A stretch of DNA of 33,823 nucleotides, from positions 1 through 33,823 of the IMG/VR virus record IMGVR_UViG_3300032516_000096, one strand, 5' to 3'. Position 1 is the stretch's first letter; every line of letters begins with the position of its first letter. Positions 20,763 to 28,773 of the stretch are shown piece after piece. The stretch comes from a virus. Below the pieces are notes generated by a model. That model saw nothing but the letters and a program-made list of their open reading frames with translations. It did not search any database and had not been told where the DNA came from. The position numbers were made by a program, and so were the translations under genes.

Positions 20763-20986
20763 GTCCTACTCCTAGCTGGCCAAGACTTTGGGCGATTGCT
20801 CCATTTAATGGGAGTCCCCTCGTCCCTGTGACGCGCCCAAAATGCAGCCACACGTGCACCATCGTCCGGGCGACAAAAGGCAGACCAGTTCATGCCGTTC
20901 CACCAGCGGAGATCATCCTCAGGCAAAGTCGGCCACCATCCGATTGAAGTGGGTGGACCGCTATTCCATTTCCGTTTTATGCCCAT
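20759..20986 (-). CDS. Small Trp-rich phage protein
   Basis: The 75-residue product opens MGIKRKWNSGPPTSIGWWP and has LRWWNGMNWSAF and a C-terminal IKWSNRP. Proteins with GWWP...RWW.G..WS...W..RP occur in many proteobacterial phages without known function. ATG 20986 is behind GAAGGT (6 nt). It is coupled to the gene downstream. Confidence 0.7.
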   Translation of the reverse strand: MGIKRKWNSGPPTSIGWWPTLPEDDLRWWNGMNWSAFCRPDDGARVAAFWARHRDEGTPIKWSNRPKSWPARSRT

Positions 20987-21217
20987 TTCGTCACCTTCAC
21001 TTCAAGGTAGATGCTTTGAAGATGCTGCTAGTTGGCCAAACCAGGACGGCCCCTGAATCGAACAGGACGCGTGATTACGGCTGCCCGTCTGCTCACCACC
21101 CATTCCGCCCGCAGCATCATCAAAACACCCAAATAGAAGGGGGGCGTTGGTCGGAACCGGAGCGGCCTGAGGTAATGGAGAACCTTCCTGCCGTCGCGGA
21201 CAACGCCCCCCCAAACC
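20987..21217 (-). other. 231-bp stretch without a clear gene; contains a T-arm-like hairpin
   Basis: Two minus-strand frames of 66-70 codons exist here, both with TTG starts and no SD, and they overlap each other; neither looks coding. On the minus strand CCTG-TTCGATT-CAGG (about 21053-21068) is a T-arm-like hairpin. GGGCGGA (21104-21110) could pair with GCCGTCC (21044-21050) in six of seven positions, but no anticodon arm is found. It may be a tRNA-like remnant, a regulatory RNA or chance. Confidence 0.3.
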
Positions 21218-22006
21218 TTACTCAGCAACCTCGACCGTCATGTTCACGTTCGGGAACACCTTCTCGAACAGGCCCAGGACATTTTCCAGGCCCATGGAGA
21301 TCATGGTCCCCGCCAGATCCACGGGTGCACTTGCCACAGCCGAGGCATTCGACAGGTAACCAGCACAGATCGCCGAAATCGCCACGTTGTCGAATTCCGA
21401 ACCGAGTTCACCCTTGGCCTTAGCCAAAGCGTTCTGCACGATTTCCGCTTGATCCTTGTGCAACTTGAACCCGATCTTCACCGTGTCCGTGCTCGTGCCG
21501 GCCGTGCTCTCGCCGGTGGCCGTGCCCTCGTGGGCCTTGATCATGGCCTGGAGTTCCATGACCGTCACCGGCCCGGCCTTGGCCACCCACTCGTCCACGT
21601 TCTCCAAGGTCAAGATCGGCGCCAAGTCCTTCAACTTGGTCCAACCGAGGTTCATGACCTTCTCCCACGGGATCTGCTTGTCCACCAGATTCGTGTAGAT
21701 GTTGATCAGGTAGTCGGCCTTGCGCTTGGCGAAGCCGAACTTCTCCAGCACGTACGCCTCAAACGAAGGGTAGCCGTCGAACCACTGCTCCTTCTGGATC
21801 ATGCGCAGCAAGCCACCGAGACGGAAATGGTTGGCCTCGATGTCCTCGGACAACTTGTCCGCCGCATTCAGGGCCTTGGTCTTGGACATGTGTTCGATCT
21901 CATTCGCGACATCAAACAACAGGTTGCCGGTGGGAACGATCTTGGTCTTGGCCTTGATTACGGGGGCGGCTTCAACCGCAACTGCTTCTGCTTCTGCTTC
22001 AGACAT
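21218..22006 (-). CDS. Predicted helix-turn-helix phage protein
   Basis: The 262-residue protein has an Ala/Glu-rich N-terminus and a central helical domain (FRLGGLLRMIQKEQWFDGYP, then YVLEKFGFAKRKADYLINIY) of a kind that I associate with HTH DNA-binding regions in phage proteins. The C-terminal part (FKLHKDQAEIVQNALAKAK) is a second helical domain. ATG 22006 is behind AAGGAG (9 nt), close downstream of a promoter with a copy of the 12-mer just upstream of its -35. It is thus a candidate transcription factor. Family uncertain. Confidence 0.7.
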   Translation of the reverse strand: MSEAEAEAVAVEAAPVIKAKTKIVPTGNLLFDVANEIEHMSKTKALNAADKLSEDIEANHFRLGGLLRMIQKEQWFDGYPSFEAYVLEKFGFAKRKADYLINIYTNLVDKQIPWEKVMNLGWTKLKDLAPILTLENVDEWVAKAGPVTVMELQAMIKAHEGTATGESTAGTSTDTVKIGFKLHKDQAEIVQNALAKAKGELGSEFDNVAISAICAGYLSNASAVASAPVDLAGTMISMGLENVLGLFEKVFPNVNMTVEVAE

Positions 22007-22046
22007 TTTCAGGTACTCCTTGAGAAATAGGTTAATCGACTAGGTG

Positions 22047-22075
22047 ATATTAGCACCGAGTCGGCGGCTTGTCAA
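22047..22075 (-). promoter_or_regulatory. Sigma-70 promoter with adjacent 12-mer
   Basis: TTGACA at 22070-22075 and TAATAT at 22047-22052, 17 bp apart. The -35 overlaps the stop of the MazG-like gene. A palindromic 12-mer lies 9 bp upstream of the -35. Confidence 0.8.
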
Positions 22076-22941
22076 GTGGTTTGTGCAATTGATTGCGGAT
22101 TTTTTTCGGCCTTCGCCACCTTGGGTTTCACGGTCTTGGTCTTTGCCGGGGCTTCTACAACAGCGGTTTTCATGGCCTCGATCTCTTCCTCAGTTTCCCT
22201 GGACTCGCTGTCGCTCAGATCGAAAAAGCCCTTGCCATACCGCTTTTCCAATTTCGCAATGTTCCCGACAAACACGTTCGAGGGCGTGACCTCAAACAGG
22301 TCATAGACCAGAGCCCAGAAAATGTCGCAGAACTGTTGCAGAAGCAGGATCATCTGAGCTTCCCGCTCGACCCACATCGCCTCGGTCCCAGGCAGATCAA
22401 CGTGGTAGATCTCAACCAGGGTGTCCACTAACTTGAACGAATACTCTGGCTTGTTGAACTTGTTCATAGTCCCGGTCGGAATCCTGAGGCCCGCTGCATC
22501 CACATCAAACACTTTCTTTTCCCGATGCTCTTTCAACACGGACATCTTCGGCCCGTAAAAAACCTTCTTGTTCAAGCTCAGGATGTCAGTTGACAACCGC
22601 AACAATTCCAACAACGCCGCCGTGCGCGTGCCCTTGAGTTTGACTTTCTTGCCGGACCCAGGGATCTTGGCCTTCAACTGCTTGGCCAGGGCCACTACGT
22701 AGTACCCGATGTCCCCGCACTCTTCAAAAGCATTGACCCGCATGTCGTCAGTGAACCGGCTGGCCCCACTGATGTAATCCGACAGCCCTGCGAACAACTC
22801 CCCTACCTCTGTGCTCAGGCCCACCGCCGTGTGCAGGATGTTCACCGTGCGCTGATTTTTGAGCACGTACTTGAGCCCGAGCTTGGCCGGTTTGAGACTC
22901 AAGGTCTTCAGTACATTCTTTCGATAGAGTGCGTTTTCCAT
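22072..22941 (-). CDS. MazG-like nucleoside triphosphate pyrophosphohydrolase
   Basis: The 289-residue protein has the MazG-type metal-binding pattern: GLSTEVGELFAGL with Glu45 and Glu48, and AFEECGDIGYYV with Glu73/Glu74 and Asp77. The later VGNIAKLEKRYGKGFF is typical of such proteins. These enzymes hydrolyse NTPs or dNTPs, and phage versions may shape nucleotide pools or alarmone levels. The protein is longer than single MazG domains, with an inserted middle and a Lys/Ala-rich C-terminal tail. ATG 22941 has an AAAGGA SD. Confidence 0.8.
   Translation of the reverse strand: MENALYRKNVLKTLSLKPAKLGLKYVLKNQRTVNILHTAVGLSTEVGELFAGLSDYISGASRFTDDMRVNAFEECGDIGYYVVALAKQLKAKIPGSGKKVKLKGTRTAALLELLRLSTDILSLNKKVFYGPKMSVLKEHREKKVFDVDAAGLRIPTGTMNKFNKPEYSFKLVDTLVEIYHVDLPGTEAMWVEREAQMILLLQQFCDIFWALVYDLFEVTPSNVFVGNIAKLEKRYGKGFFDLSDSESRETEEEIEAMKTAVVEAPAKTKTVKPKVAKAEKNPQSIAQTT
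22085..22096. repeat. Palindromic 12-mer, copy 8
   Basis: GCAATTGATTGC in the last codons of the MazG-like gene (QSIA on the minus strand), 9 bp upstream of the next promoter. Confidence 0.75.
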
Positions 22942-22961
22942 GGTTGTCCTTTAAGGGTTGA

Positions 22962-23441
22962 TTATCCTCGCTCCACACCTTTGAGCGCCGTTGAAAGTCC
23001 AGAAACTGACAATTCCTGAGCTATTTTTGCCAGAACATAGGCATCCACTAGATCATCCGATGGGCTGAAAAAGCCCCACTTTCCTTCTACGGCCTTTGCT
23101 ACCTCAGATTTCTTGGCATTGCCTTTACCCGTAGCAAACTTCTTAAGTACCGAGGGGGGGCAAGTATAGAAGGGAATTCCCGCTCTGTGGAGAGCCATGC
23201 GAAAAAGAATCCCTATCTCGACCATCAAAGCAAGCGTGTACTTATTCGCGTACCCATAGCCCTCGATCACTACTAGATCTGGTTGCCATTGATGCAAGAA
23301 CCCTCGAAATTCAATATCCAAGGCCTCCAGCCGGTGCAATCCTCGTTTGTCCGGATGGTTCAATACAACCATGGCTATCTTCGGATCATCGATCCACACC
23401 AACCCGGTCTTGGTACTCGGATCCACACCCAGGACTTTCAT
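22962..23441 (-). CDS. RuvC-like Holliday junction resolvase
   Basis: The 159-residue protein has the RuvC fold signatures: KVLGVDPSTKTGL with catalytic Asp7, LVVIEGYGYA with Glu60, and FSPSDDLVDAYVLAKI with Asp130 and Asp133. That set of acidic residues matches the RNase-H-like resolvases, and the size fits. It should resolve branched DNA before packaging or during recombination. ATG 23441 has a CAGGAG SD (7 nt) and overlaps the stop of the Cas4-like nuclease gene, so the two are likely translated together. GTG/ATG starts further up are less likely. Confidence 0.85.
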   Translation of the reverse strand: MKVLGVDPSTKTGLVWIDDPKIAMVVLNHPDKRGLHRLEALDIEFRGFLHQWQPDLVVIEGYGYANKYTLALMVEIGILFRMALHRAGIPFYTCPPSVLKKFATGKGNAKKSEVAKAVEGKWGFFSPSDDLVDAYVLAKIAQELSVSGLSTALKGVERG

Positions 23442-24310
23442 AGATGGGCTCCTGACCAACAGGCCGCTCTAACCGGACATCTTTTTGCGGTCTGACAGCC
23501 TACGTTATCACAGACCTTATGCACGGGAATAGTTTTATTCACACGATGGGCTTGAACTTGAGCACCGAGAGCAACATACGGGGCAACGGCCTCGTCATCT
23601 CGCTGGACAGTAAATTCTTTGAACGGCAGGATATGCCCCACGTCCTTGTTCATCTTTCCATGGCTACGACTGATGTACAACACCCGGGCTTCATCAGTAT
23701 TTACGAACTCCTTGAACGGATTTGTACTTTCAGCCACAAGTTGCAGGTACAACTGGGTCCTGGCTTTGTGCTCTCCCAAAGGGGCCACCAACTTCTCCCA
23801 GTCATCGGCCTTCATGATCTTGAGTTCAATCAACATCACCCGAGCGGCCCCAACATCCAACAACAAGTCAACGGACCCACTTATACGGTGTTCTTTATGG
23901 ATAAACGCCATTTCCTTGTAAGTCCATTCACACTTCTGCATTTTATTGCAGCCCCCCTGGGGTTTGGGTTTGAAGTACTTGGTGATCTCGCACCTGCGAC
24001 AGTACCAGTTGCCTATGGCCTTGTCCCCTGCCCACTCATTGCAAATCAGATCCGCAACAGCCTTTCCCATATCCCAAGTGGCTCTAAGGGCCGGAGGTAC
24101 GTACATGTCAGGACGCGAAATGCCAAGCACGTCCATCAACCGATATTGACGCACGCAGAATCCGCTCTTGGTAACGTCCGAAGCATGGACCGTAGTATGT
24201 GATCGCTCAGGCTGATACGTACCCATGTTCTTTACCAGGACCTCTATCACGTCCTTGGCCTTACTCTTCTGGCTCTGGTCCTCCTTGACCAACTGGATGT
24301 ACTTCAACAT
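23438..24310 (-). CDS. Cas4/RecB-like Fe-S nuclease
   Basis: The 290-residue protein has a PD-(D/E)XK core: ISGSVDLLLDVG with Asp near residue 147, MLIELKIMK with ExK near 162-165, and HKARTQLYLQLV. One cysteine (SGFCVRQYR) lies near residue 52, and a cluster CDNVGCQTAKRCPVRAACW lies at the end, giving candidate ligands for a 4Fe-4S cluster as in Cas4 and AddB. A middle loop with more Cys (CRRCE, CNKMQKC) may be an added zinc site. It probably processes DNA ends with RecA and the other nucleases. The SD is weak. Confidence 0.75.
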   Translation of the reverse strand: MLKYIQLVKEDQSQKSKAKDVIEVLVKNMGTYQPERSHTTVHASDVTKSGFCVRQYRLMDVLGISRPDMYVPPALRATWDMGKAVADLICNEWAGDKAIGNWYCRRCEITKYFKPKPQGGCNKMQKCEWTYKEMAFIHKEHRISGSVDLLLDVGAARVMLIELKIMKADDWEKLVAPLGEHKARTQLYLQLVAESTNPFKEFVNTDEARVLYISRSHGKMNKDVGHILPFKEFTVQRDDEAVAPYVALGAQVQAHRVNKTIPVHKVCDNVGCQTAKRCPVRAACWSGAHL

Positions 24311-24311
24311 G

Positions 24312-24674
24312 CTATTTGCTGTCTGTGAGATCCTGAAAATGACTCAAGGGCATCATAACCCACTGGCTCTCAGCATTGGCCTTTGGTCTGCCGTCCGGTT
24401 GTACAAAGGCCACCAGCAAAGCTGGATTCATGCCCCGGGTGTTCGCCTCTTCCGTGATCTTCACCAACCACCCCAAATCCAGACTCATGGTGCTGTTGAC
24501 TGTGGTCTTACTTTCTATCAGCCACCGACCCATGCTCATGTCGCCCTTGAAGCCCGCCACAGCCCCACTGTTGGGCGTCAGCCGAGCACTGAGTACCTTG
24601 GCCACCTTGGGCTCGTACAACTTGCCATGGGCGTTCCTGGGGGCCGTAGCACGCAACCTATTTGGATCCGCCAT
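24312..24674 (-). CDS. Hjc-like PD-(D/E)XK nuclease
   Basis: The 120-residue protein fits small archaeal-Hjc-like resolvases or related phage endonucleases: GKLYEPKVAKVLSARLTPNSGA at residues 17-38, then GFKGDMSMGRWLIESKTT, where GD and ExK (IESK) form the catalytic motif. LDLGWLVKITEEA and PALLVAF follow. It overlaps the RecA stop by 17 bp and would join the RuvC-like and Cas4-like enzymes in recombination. Whether it cuts junctions or flaps is unknown. Confidence 0.7.
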   Translation of the reverse strand: MADPNRLRATAPRNAHGKLYEPKVAKVLSARLTPNSGAVAGFKGDMSMGRWLIESKTTVNSTMSLDLGWLVKITEEANTRGMNPALLVAFVQPDGRPKANAESQWVMMPLSHFQDLTDSK

Positions 24675-25776
24675 CGGTCTTGTCTTCCAGGGGTTTTTCC
24701 GAGACCATCAACAGGCTGTGATTTTTGATCACCTGTTGCTGTAGCTTCTGTGCGAACGCATCCTCGGCCTTGTACGTGTCCTGGATGGTGACCAAGGTCG
24801 CATAGTTCTTACCAAACAACGCCCACCCACCCTTATCTGACTTGATAAGGTGACCACTGGATTGTAGGTACCCTTTGACTTTTGTAAAACTATCGGTTTC
24901 CCCGACCATCAGCCCTCCGTGCTCGACCATGCACATGTCAAACTCAAAGGACTCCTGAACCACTCCGATCTTGGCCTTTCGAATAACCGCACTCACGGTC
25001 TTCAAAACCGGAATCGCCCCACTGATTTCTTTGACCATCAAGTTCTTACCACTCAGACGCACAATCAGACTGGCCATGAACTTCATGGTCTGCCCCCCGG
25101 GCATTACCTCGGGGTTACCGAACATCACCCCGATCTTGGATCGGGTCTGGTTGATAAACACCACACACGGAGTGTGATCCCGTTTCTGTTCCTCAGACAA
25201 CGCCGTGGCCAGCTTGATACACAGACGTTTTATCAACAACGAACTTGTCCCCACGTCAACTTTCTCGGTGCTGCCTTCAACCTCCCGGATCCCTATCAGG
25301 GCCGCGAGACTGTCCAGGCCCAGGAATGCCACATCATCAGCCCGTACTAGAGCGTCAACCATGTCCACGGCCTGCTCTCCGTACGATGGTTTGGCAACCA
25401 GCAACGCATCTACATCGACCCCGAATTTCATAGCGAATGCCGGGTCGAACGTGCCCTCAACATCGACCAGCACGGCCTTATTACAGGGAGGGGGAAGGCG
25501 CTGGGCACTGGCAATGGCCTTGTACACCAAGTTCGTTTTGCAACTGCTTTCAGGGCCATACAGGATGCTGTACCTACTACAGGGGAAGCCCCCACCAGTG
25601 GCAAGATCAAATTCGAATACGCCCGTGGGCAGGCGCTTGCACTGTGGAATATCTGCCCCTCGAACAATGGACTTCGCCCCCAGTTCCTTGTGGAACTTCG
25701 TTACCGTCAAAGCCAGTTCGCTTGCCTTCGCCAAGGGCACTGGCGCGGTGTCTGTCTTTTTGATCTGGATTGCCAT
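24658..25776 (-). CDS. RecA-like recombinase
   Basis: The 372-residue protein begins with ATG 25776 and has RecA landmarks: LPTGVFEFDLATGGGFP, the Walker A region LYGPESSCKTN (72-82), VLVDVEGTFDP, FLGLDSLAAL (Walker B-like), and VVFINQTRSK...MPGGQTMKF. The usual Gly before Lys in Walker A is Cys here (codon TGC), as T4 UvsX also departs from Gly there. It should catalyse strand exchange in phage recombination-dependent replication or repair. ATG overlaps the upstream stop. Confidence 0.9.
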   Translation of the reverse strand: MAIQIKKTDTAPVPLAKASELALTVTKFHKELGAKSIVRGADIPQCKRLPTGVFEFDLATGGGFPCSRYSILYGPESSCKTNLVYKAIASAQRLPPPCNKAVLVDVEGTFDPAFAMKFGVDVDALLVAKPSYGEQAVDMVDALVRADDVAFLGLDSLAALIGIREVEGSTEKVDVGTSSLLIKRLCIKLATALSEEQKRDHTPCVVFINQTRSKIGVMFGNPEVMPGGQTMKFMASLIVRLSGKNLMVKEISGAIPVLKTVSAVIRKAKIGVVQESFEFDMCMVEHGGLMVGETDSFTKVKGYLQSSGHLIKSDKGGWALFGKNYATLVTIQDTYKAEDAFAQKLQQQVIKNHSLLMVSEKPLEDKTDGGSK

Positions 25777-26147
25777 TAGCCTTTTGCTCCCGCTACTGCT
25801 TCCGATATCTTGGTTGACACCCAATCACTGACGTACTCATAGGTGTCCTCAAGATCTGACTTGTCCACCGGTAGTTCTAGTTGGACCTCCACCCGCACGC
25901 TCTCAAAATTGCCGAGGTTGATGGTCCTGCTGCCCGCCACACGTACTCGACCTTGCCCAAGCAAACCCTTGTCGTGGACCGGGTAGTCCGTAATCCCCTC
26001 ATGAACTACCTTGGAACTAAGGGTATTGGTCTTCTGAACCGACCCGGTAACCTGGGTAAACTTCTGAACAGGGGCTTTGTACTGCCCATCTTTCAGGTGC
26101 TGAGCGTATACAGAATTCTTGGACGGAAGTTTCTTTATGGTGATCAT
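25776..26147 (-). CDS. Hypothetical phage protein
   Basis: ATG 26147 has a GGGAG SD (5 nt) and overlaps the HTH gene stop (TGATG). The 123-residue protein has the region INLGNFESVRVEVQLELPVD followed by a helix DTYEYVSDWVSTKISEAV. A similar pattern occurs in a widespread phage family near replication and recombination genes, but without a known role. It sits between an HTH protein and RecA. Confidence 0.7.
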   Translation of the reverse strand: MITIKKLPSKNSVYAQHLKDGQYKAPVQKFTQVTGSVQKTNTLSSKVVHEGITDYPVHDKGLLGQGRVRVAGSRTINLGNFESVRVEVQLELPVDKSDLEDTYEYVSDWVSTKISEAVAGAKG

Positions 26148-26557
26148 CAGCGCTCCCAATTATGATCGATCACCTGGACGATCACTGCCAGTTGATCCTT
26201 TTTGGTCCCAGCTTTCTTACGCGGGTTCTGAAGAAAAAACTCCCTAAGTAGCTCCAAAAGGCCAAGCTGATCCTCAGTAAACCGAGGGCGACCTACATGC
26301 TTTGTGGGGGCCGGGTATAGCCCTCTAAGCTTCCACTTGTTCAATGTCCAGGGACTGATACCCAGAGCAGTGCACACGTCCTCAGTAGACAAGCCCACAG
26401 GCGACGGTTTTTCTTTTCGCACGCGATCTTTGTAGTCCTTGGTCCTGGCACGAACCAACTCCTTGTACTCTGGGTCGGTTCGATAACGAACCTTGCGTGC
26501 TTCGGACAACCGTTCCCGATTGACCTCGTACCACTGTTTGAATGTAAACCCAGACAT
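26147..26557 (-). CDS. MerR-like helix-turn-helix protein
   Basis: The 136-residue protein has a basic N-terminal half (RYRTDPEYKELVRARTKD, repeatedly Arg/Lys-rich) and a MerR-type winged HTH near residues 55-100: LSTEDVCTALGISPWTLNKWKL, then a wing-like RGLYPAPTKHVGRPRF and a helix LGLLELLREFF. It is a likely DNA-binding regulator. MerR-type proteins bind interrupted palindromes, so it is one candidate for binding the 12-mer of this window. ATG 26557 has a TGGAGG SD. It precedes the RecA block. Confidence 0.75.
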   Translation of the reverse strand: MSGFTFKQWYEVNRERLSEARKVRYRTDPEYKELVRARTKDYKDRVRKEKPSPVGLSTEDVCTALGISPWTLNKWKLRGLYPAPTKHVGRPRFTEDQLGLLELLREFFLQNPRKKAGTKKDQLAVIVQVIDHNWER

Positions 26558-27900
26558 TATACCTCCACTATTGTCGATTTCAAAGAGTAATACTGCTTTA
26601 GGCGAGAAAAATATAAGTTCTTCAACACCGGATGGTCATCCACAAGATCCAGGACTACCGGGTCTTTTTTACCGGTCACAAATCGAAGGATACGACCGAC
26701 CGACTGGCGTATATCAGCCCGGGGAGTCGCCAGGACCAGGGTGTCCCAATGGGGGACGTTCGTGCCCTCGCTCGTCATCTTGTACGTGCCCAGAATCACG
26801 GGCTTGTTCTTTGACACATTCCGTTCTTGGGCGGTCATGCCACCCACGTAATACCCTATATTCTCGCCCGAAATCCCAGTGGAAACAATGTACTGAAATA
26901 GATGGTGCAAATGCCCCTCTATCAAGTCAGACAGCACCAAACACCGCCTACCGGCTTGGAATGCTTGGAACACGAACTCAGCTATCTCCGTGTTCCTGGC
27001 CACATCCGTACCCATGTCCTTGTACAGGCTCATCATTCGGCCAGGGACCACGACCATGGGCATCTTCCGCCACTGCCCTAAATCATTCCTCTGGGGAACC
27101 AAAGGCACCTTGTACCTAGTTTTTTTGACCAAAATCTTTGGATTCATGGGAATCCAACTGCCACGGACCATGATCGGTCCGATGTGGGCTCTGAACAGGG
27201 TGTCCCGACCATCCTGTCTATCTGGAGTCGCGGACAACCCGAGACGATAGCGAGCAGGAAATAACTCACAAACTTGAACAAAATGCTCGGCCCCTAGACG
27301 ATGCACTTCATCGAAAATCACAAGCCCAAAATGATGGTAGAACTCTGGGTCGTATTCTCTCTGCACCAGACTGTGGATCATCCCGATAACAAACCTACAC
27401 CCTTTGTAGTTCTGGATATCCTGTTGAACGTGGCCTATTTCAGAGGGGTTCACCCCAATCAGATGTAGGAGTGTGTTCTTCCACTCTTCCATCAGATCGT
27501 TCTTGGTCACCACGATCAGAGTACGTTGTCCCAGGCCACAAGCAACTACCGCCCCCAACCAACTCTTACCAAACCCAGTGGGAGCATCAACCACATGGTC
27601 TACCCCACTTTTCAGCAGTGCCAAGGACTTTGCGGCACATTCTTTTTGGTCGTCATTCCGAGGCCCGATCTTTGCAATCAATTGCACGACCGGGGCGACC
27701 ACACGATGGTCGTGTTCGACCAGTTGGGTGTTTATCAGCCCCCTCGGAATGTGGGCGTAAGGTTGCCCATGCACGTGCTTGAACATCTCGTAGGTGTTCC
27801 CGAACCGGTCTTGCTTCGTGAGCAAAGTTCGAACCTCAAAATTGAATGGCACCAAGGCCATCGCTCCGAGACTCTTTACAGGCAGTTCGCGCAAGGGCAT
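26557..27900 (-). CDS. SF2 DNA/RNA helicase
   Basis: The 447-residue protein shows SF2 helicase motifs in order: DDQKECAAKSL (Q-like), DAPTGFGKSW (Walker A, residues 105-114), LIVVTKNDL, VIFDEVHRLG (DEVH at 197-200), GLSATPDRQDG and, in the second domain, LGTYKMTSEGTNVPHWD, LVLATPRADIRQSVGRILR. This set resembles UvsW/DEAD-like repair helicases. ATG 27900 lacks a strong SD; ATG 27861 is another option. It likely unwinds recombination intermediates with the SSB and RecA around it. One palindromic 12-mer lies inside. Confidence 0.85.
   Translation of the reverse strand: MPLRELPVKSLGAMALVPFNFEVRTLLTKQDRFGNTYEMFKHVHGQPYAHIPRGLINTQLVEHDHRVVAPVVQLIAKIGPRNDDQKECAAKSLALLKSGVDHVVDAPTGFGKSWLGAVVACGLGQRTLIVVTKNDLMEEWKNTLLHLIGVNPSEIGHVQQDIQNYKGCRFVIGMIHSLVQREYDPEFYHHFGLVIFDEVHRLGAEHFVQVCELFPARYRLGLSATPDRQDGRDTLFRAHIGPIMVRGSWIPMNPKILVKKTRYKVPLVPQRNDLGQWRKMPMVVVPGRMMSLYKDMGTDVARNTEIAEFVFQAFQAGRRCLVLSDLIEGHLHHLFQYIVSTGISGENIGYYVGGMTAQERNVSKNKPVILGTYKMTSEGTNVPHWDTLVLATPRADIRQSVGRILRFVTGKKDPVVLDLVDDHPVLKNLYFSRLKQYYSLKSTIVEV
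27674..27685. repeat. Palindromic 12-mer, copy 9
   Basis: GCAATCAATTGC inside the SF2 helicase gene, encoding VQLIAK on the minus strand. Confidence 0.75.
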
Positions 27901-27904
27901 TGGA

Positions 27905-28687
27905 TTACAATTCTTTGCTGTAATCCGACTTGGATTTAGCCCCTCCTGGAAACATCTCCTTGCCCTTGCCCCCACCGGGATTCATGGTAGTGATCACGGC
28001 CTTGCCCAGACCCATAGCCTGTAGTTCCTCACCAGTGCGGTACACGACCTCCTGCTCATAGTCTGGGGCAACGAAATACGAAACCATTTTCTTCACCCCC
28101 TTCTCCTCGACCTCATGCACGTACTCTTGTTGCAGGGTCTCGATAGGGTTCTTCTCCAGGAAATCGAACATCGAACCGACACTCGCACTATTGTCCCCCA
28201 TGCGACTGACATCGAACGTGCACCCGGCCAGACCCCCGCGCTTGAGTGCGATCTTGGTCAGCATTTCCATGGTGATTGGTTTGGCAACCAGCAACCGAGC
28301 TTGATCGACGTACACCTTGTCGTTCTTGCCCGTGTACGAACGATGGTCGATGATCGTGAACAACGCCACCAACGTTGACCGGTCCCCCGCAGAACACAGG
28401 GGGCACTTGTCCCCGGCCTCTGGACTGGTCTTCTCCGGGCAAACAAAGTTGGTCCACTTTCCACCCAAGTTCACGGTGTGCTCGTAGTACCTGGGGGGAG
28501 CCAGAACCGTGCCGCCTTCGGTCTTCTGAAGGTCACCGTCCACGAACGTGATCTTGGCCTCTTCTTTTTCTTTCAGCCAGAATCGGAACATCTTACCCGC
28601 ACCATCCTTGCGGGCCTGTGCCTCAACTTCGTCTTGTTTTGCAGCGCTTACTGACTGAGCACCGGTCTTGATCCAACTTACTGCCAT
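27905..28687 (-). CDS. Single-stranded DNA-binding protein, gp32-like
   Basis: The 260-residue protein resembles phage SSBs of the gp32 type: MAVSWIKTGAQSVS, a RFWLKEKEEAKITFVDGD strand region, and a zinc site with H70, C83, C95 and C98 (FVCPEKTSPEAGDKCPLCS). The C-terminus is disordered and Gly/Lys-rich, ending SKEL. ATG 28687 has a GGAGG SD and follows a near-perfect promoter by about 54 bp, so it is the first gene of the recombination operon and probably strongly expressed. Confidence 0.8.
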   Translation of the reverse strand: MAVSWIKTGAQSVSAAKQDEVEAQARKDGAGKMFRFWLKEKEEAKITFVDGDLQKTEGGTVLAPPRYYEHTVNLGGKWTNFVCPEKTSPEAGDKCPLCSAGDRSTLVALFTIIDHRSYTGKNDKVYVDQARLLVAKPITMEMLTKIALKRGGLAGCTFDVSRMGDNSASVGSMFDFLEKNPIETLQQEYVHEVEEKGVKKMVSYFVAPDYEQEVVYRTGEELQAMGLGKAVITTMNPGGGKGKEMFPGGAKSKSDYSKEL

Positions 28688-28741
28688 TGTGGGCCTCCTG
28701 CGGTCAAACGTGACCTCGCTGTGTCGAACTGACACGAGCGC

Positions 28742-28770
28742 AGTATAACCCGAAGTTATATGATTGTCAA
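28742..28770 (-). promoter_or_regulatory. Near-consensus sigma-70 promoter
   Basis: TTGACA at 28765-28770 and TATACT at 28742-28747, 17 bp apart. It follows the primase stop directly and drives the SSB-RecA operon from 28687 leftward. Confidence 0.85.
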
Positions 28771-28773
28771 GTG

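Noticed and set aside
21028-21228. 66-codon TTG-started ORF in the 20987-21217 gap
   Set aside because: The only start has GAGG directly adjacent with no spacing, and an overlapping frame is equally open. The Arg-rich translation does not look coding.
23519-24202. 227-codon plus-strand ORF
   Set aside because: Antisense to the Cas4-like nuclease gene, which has clear catalytic motifs.
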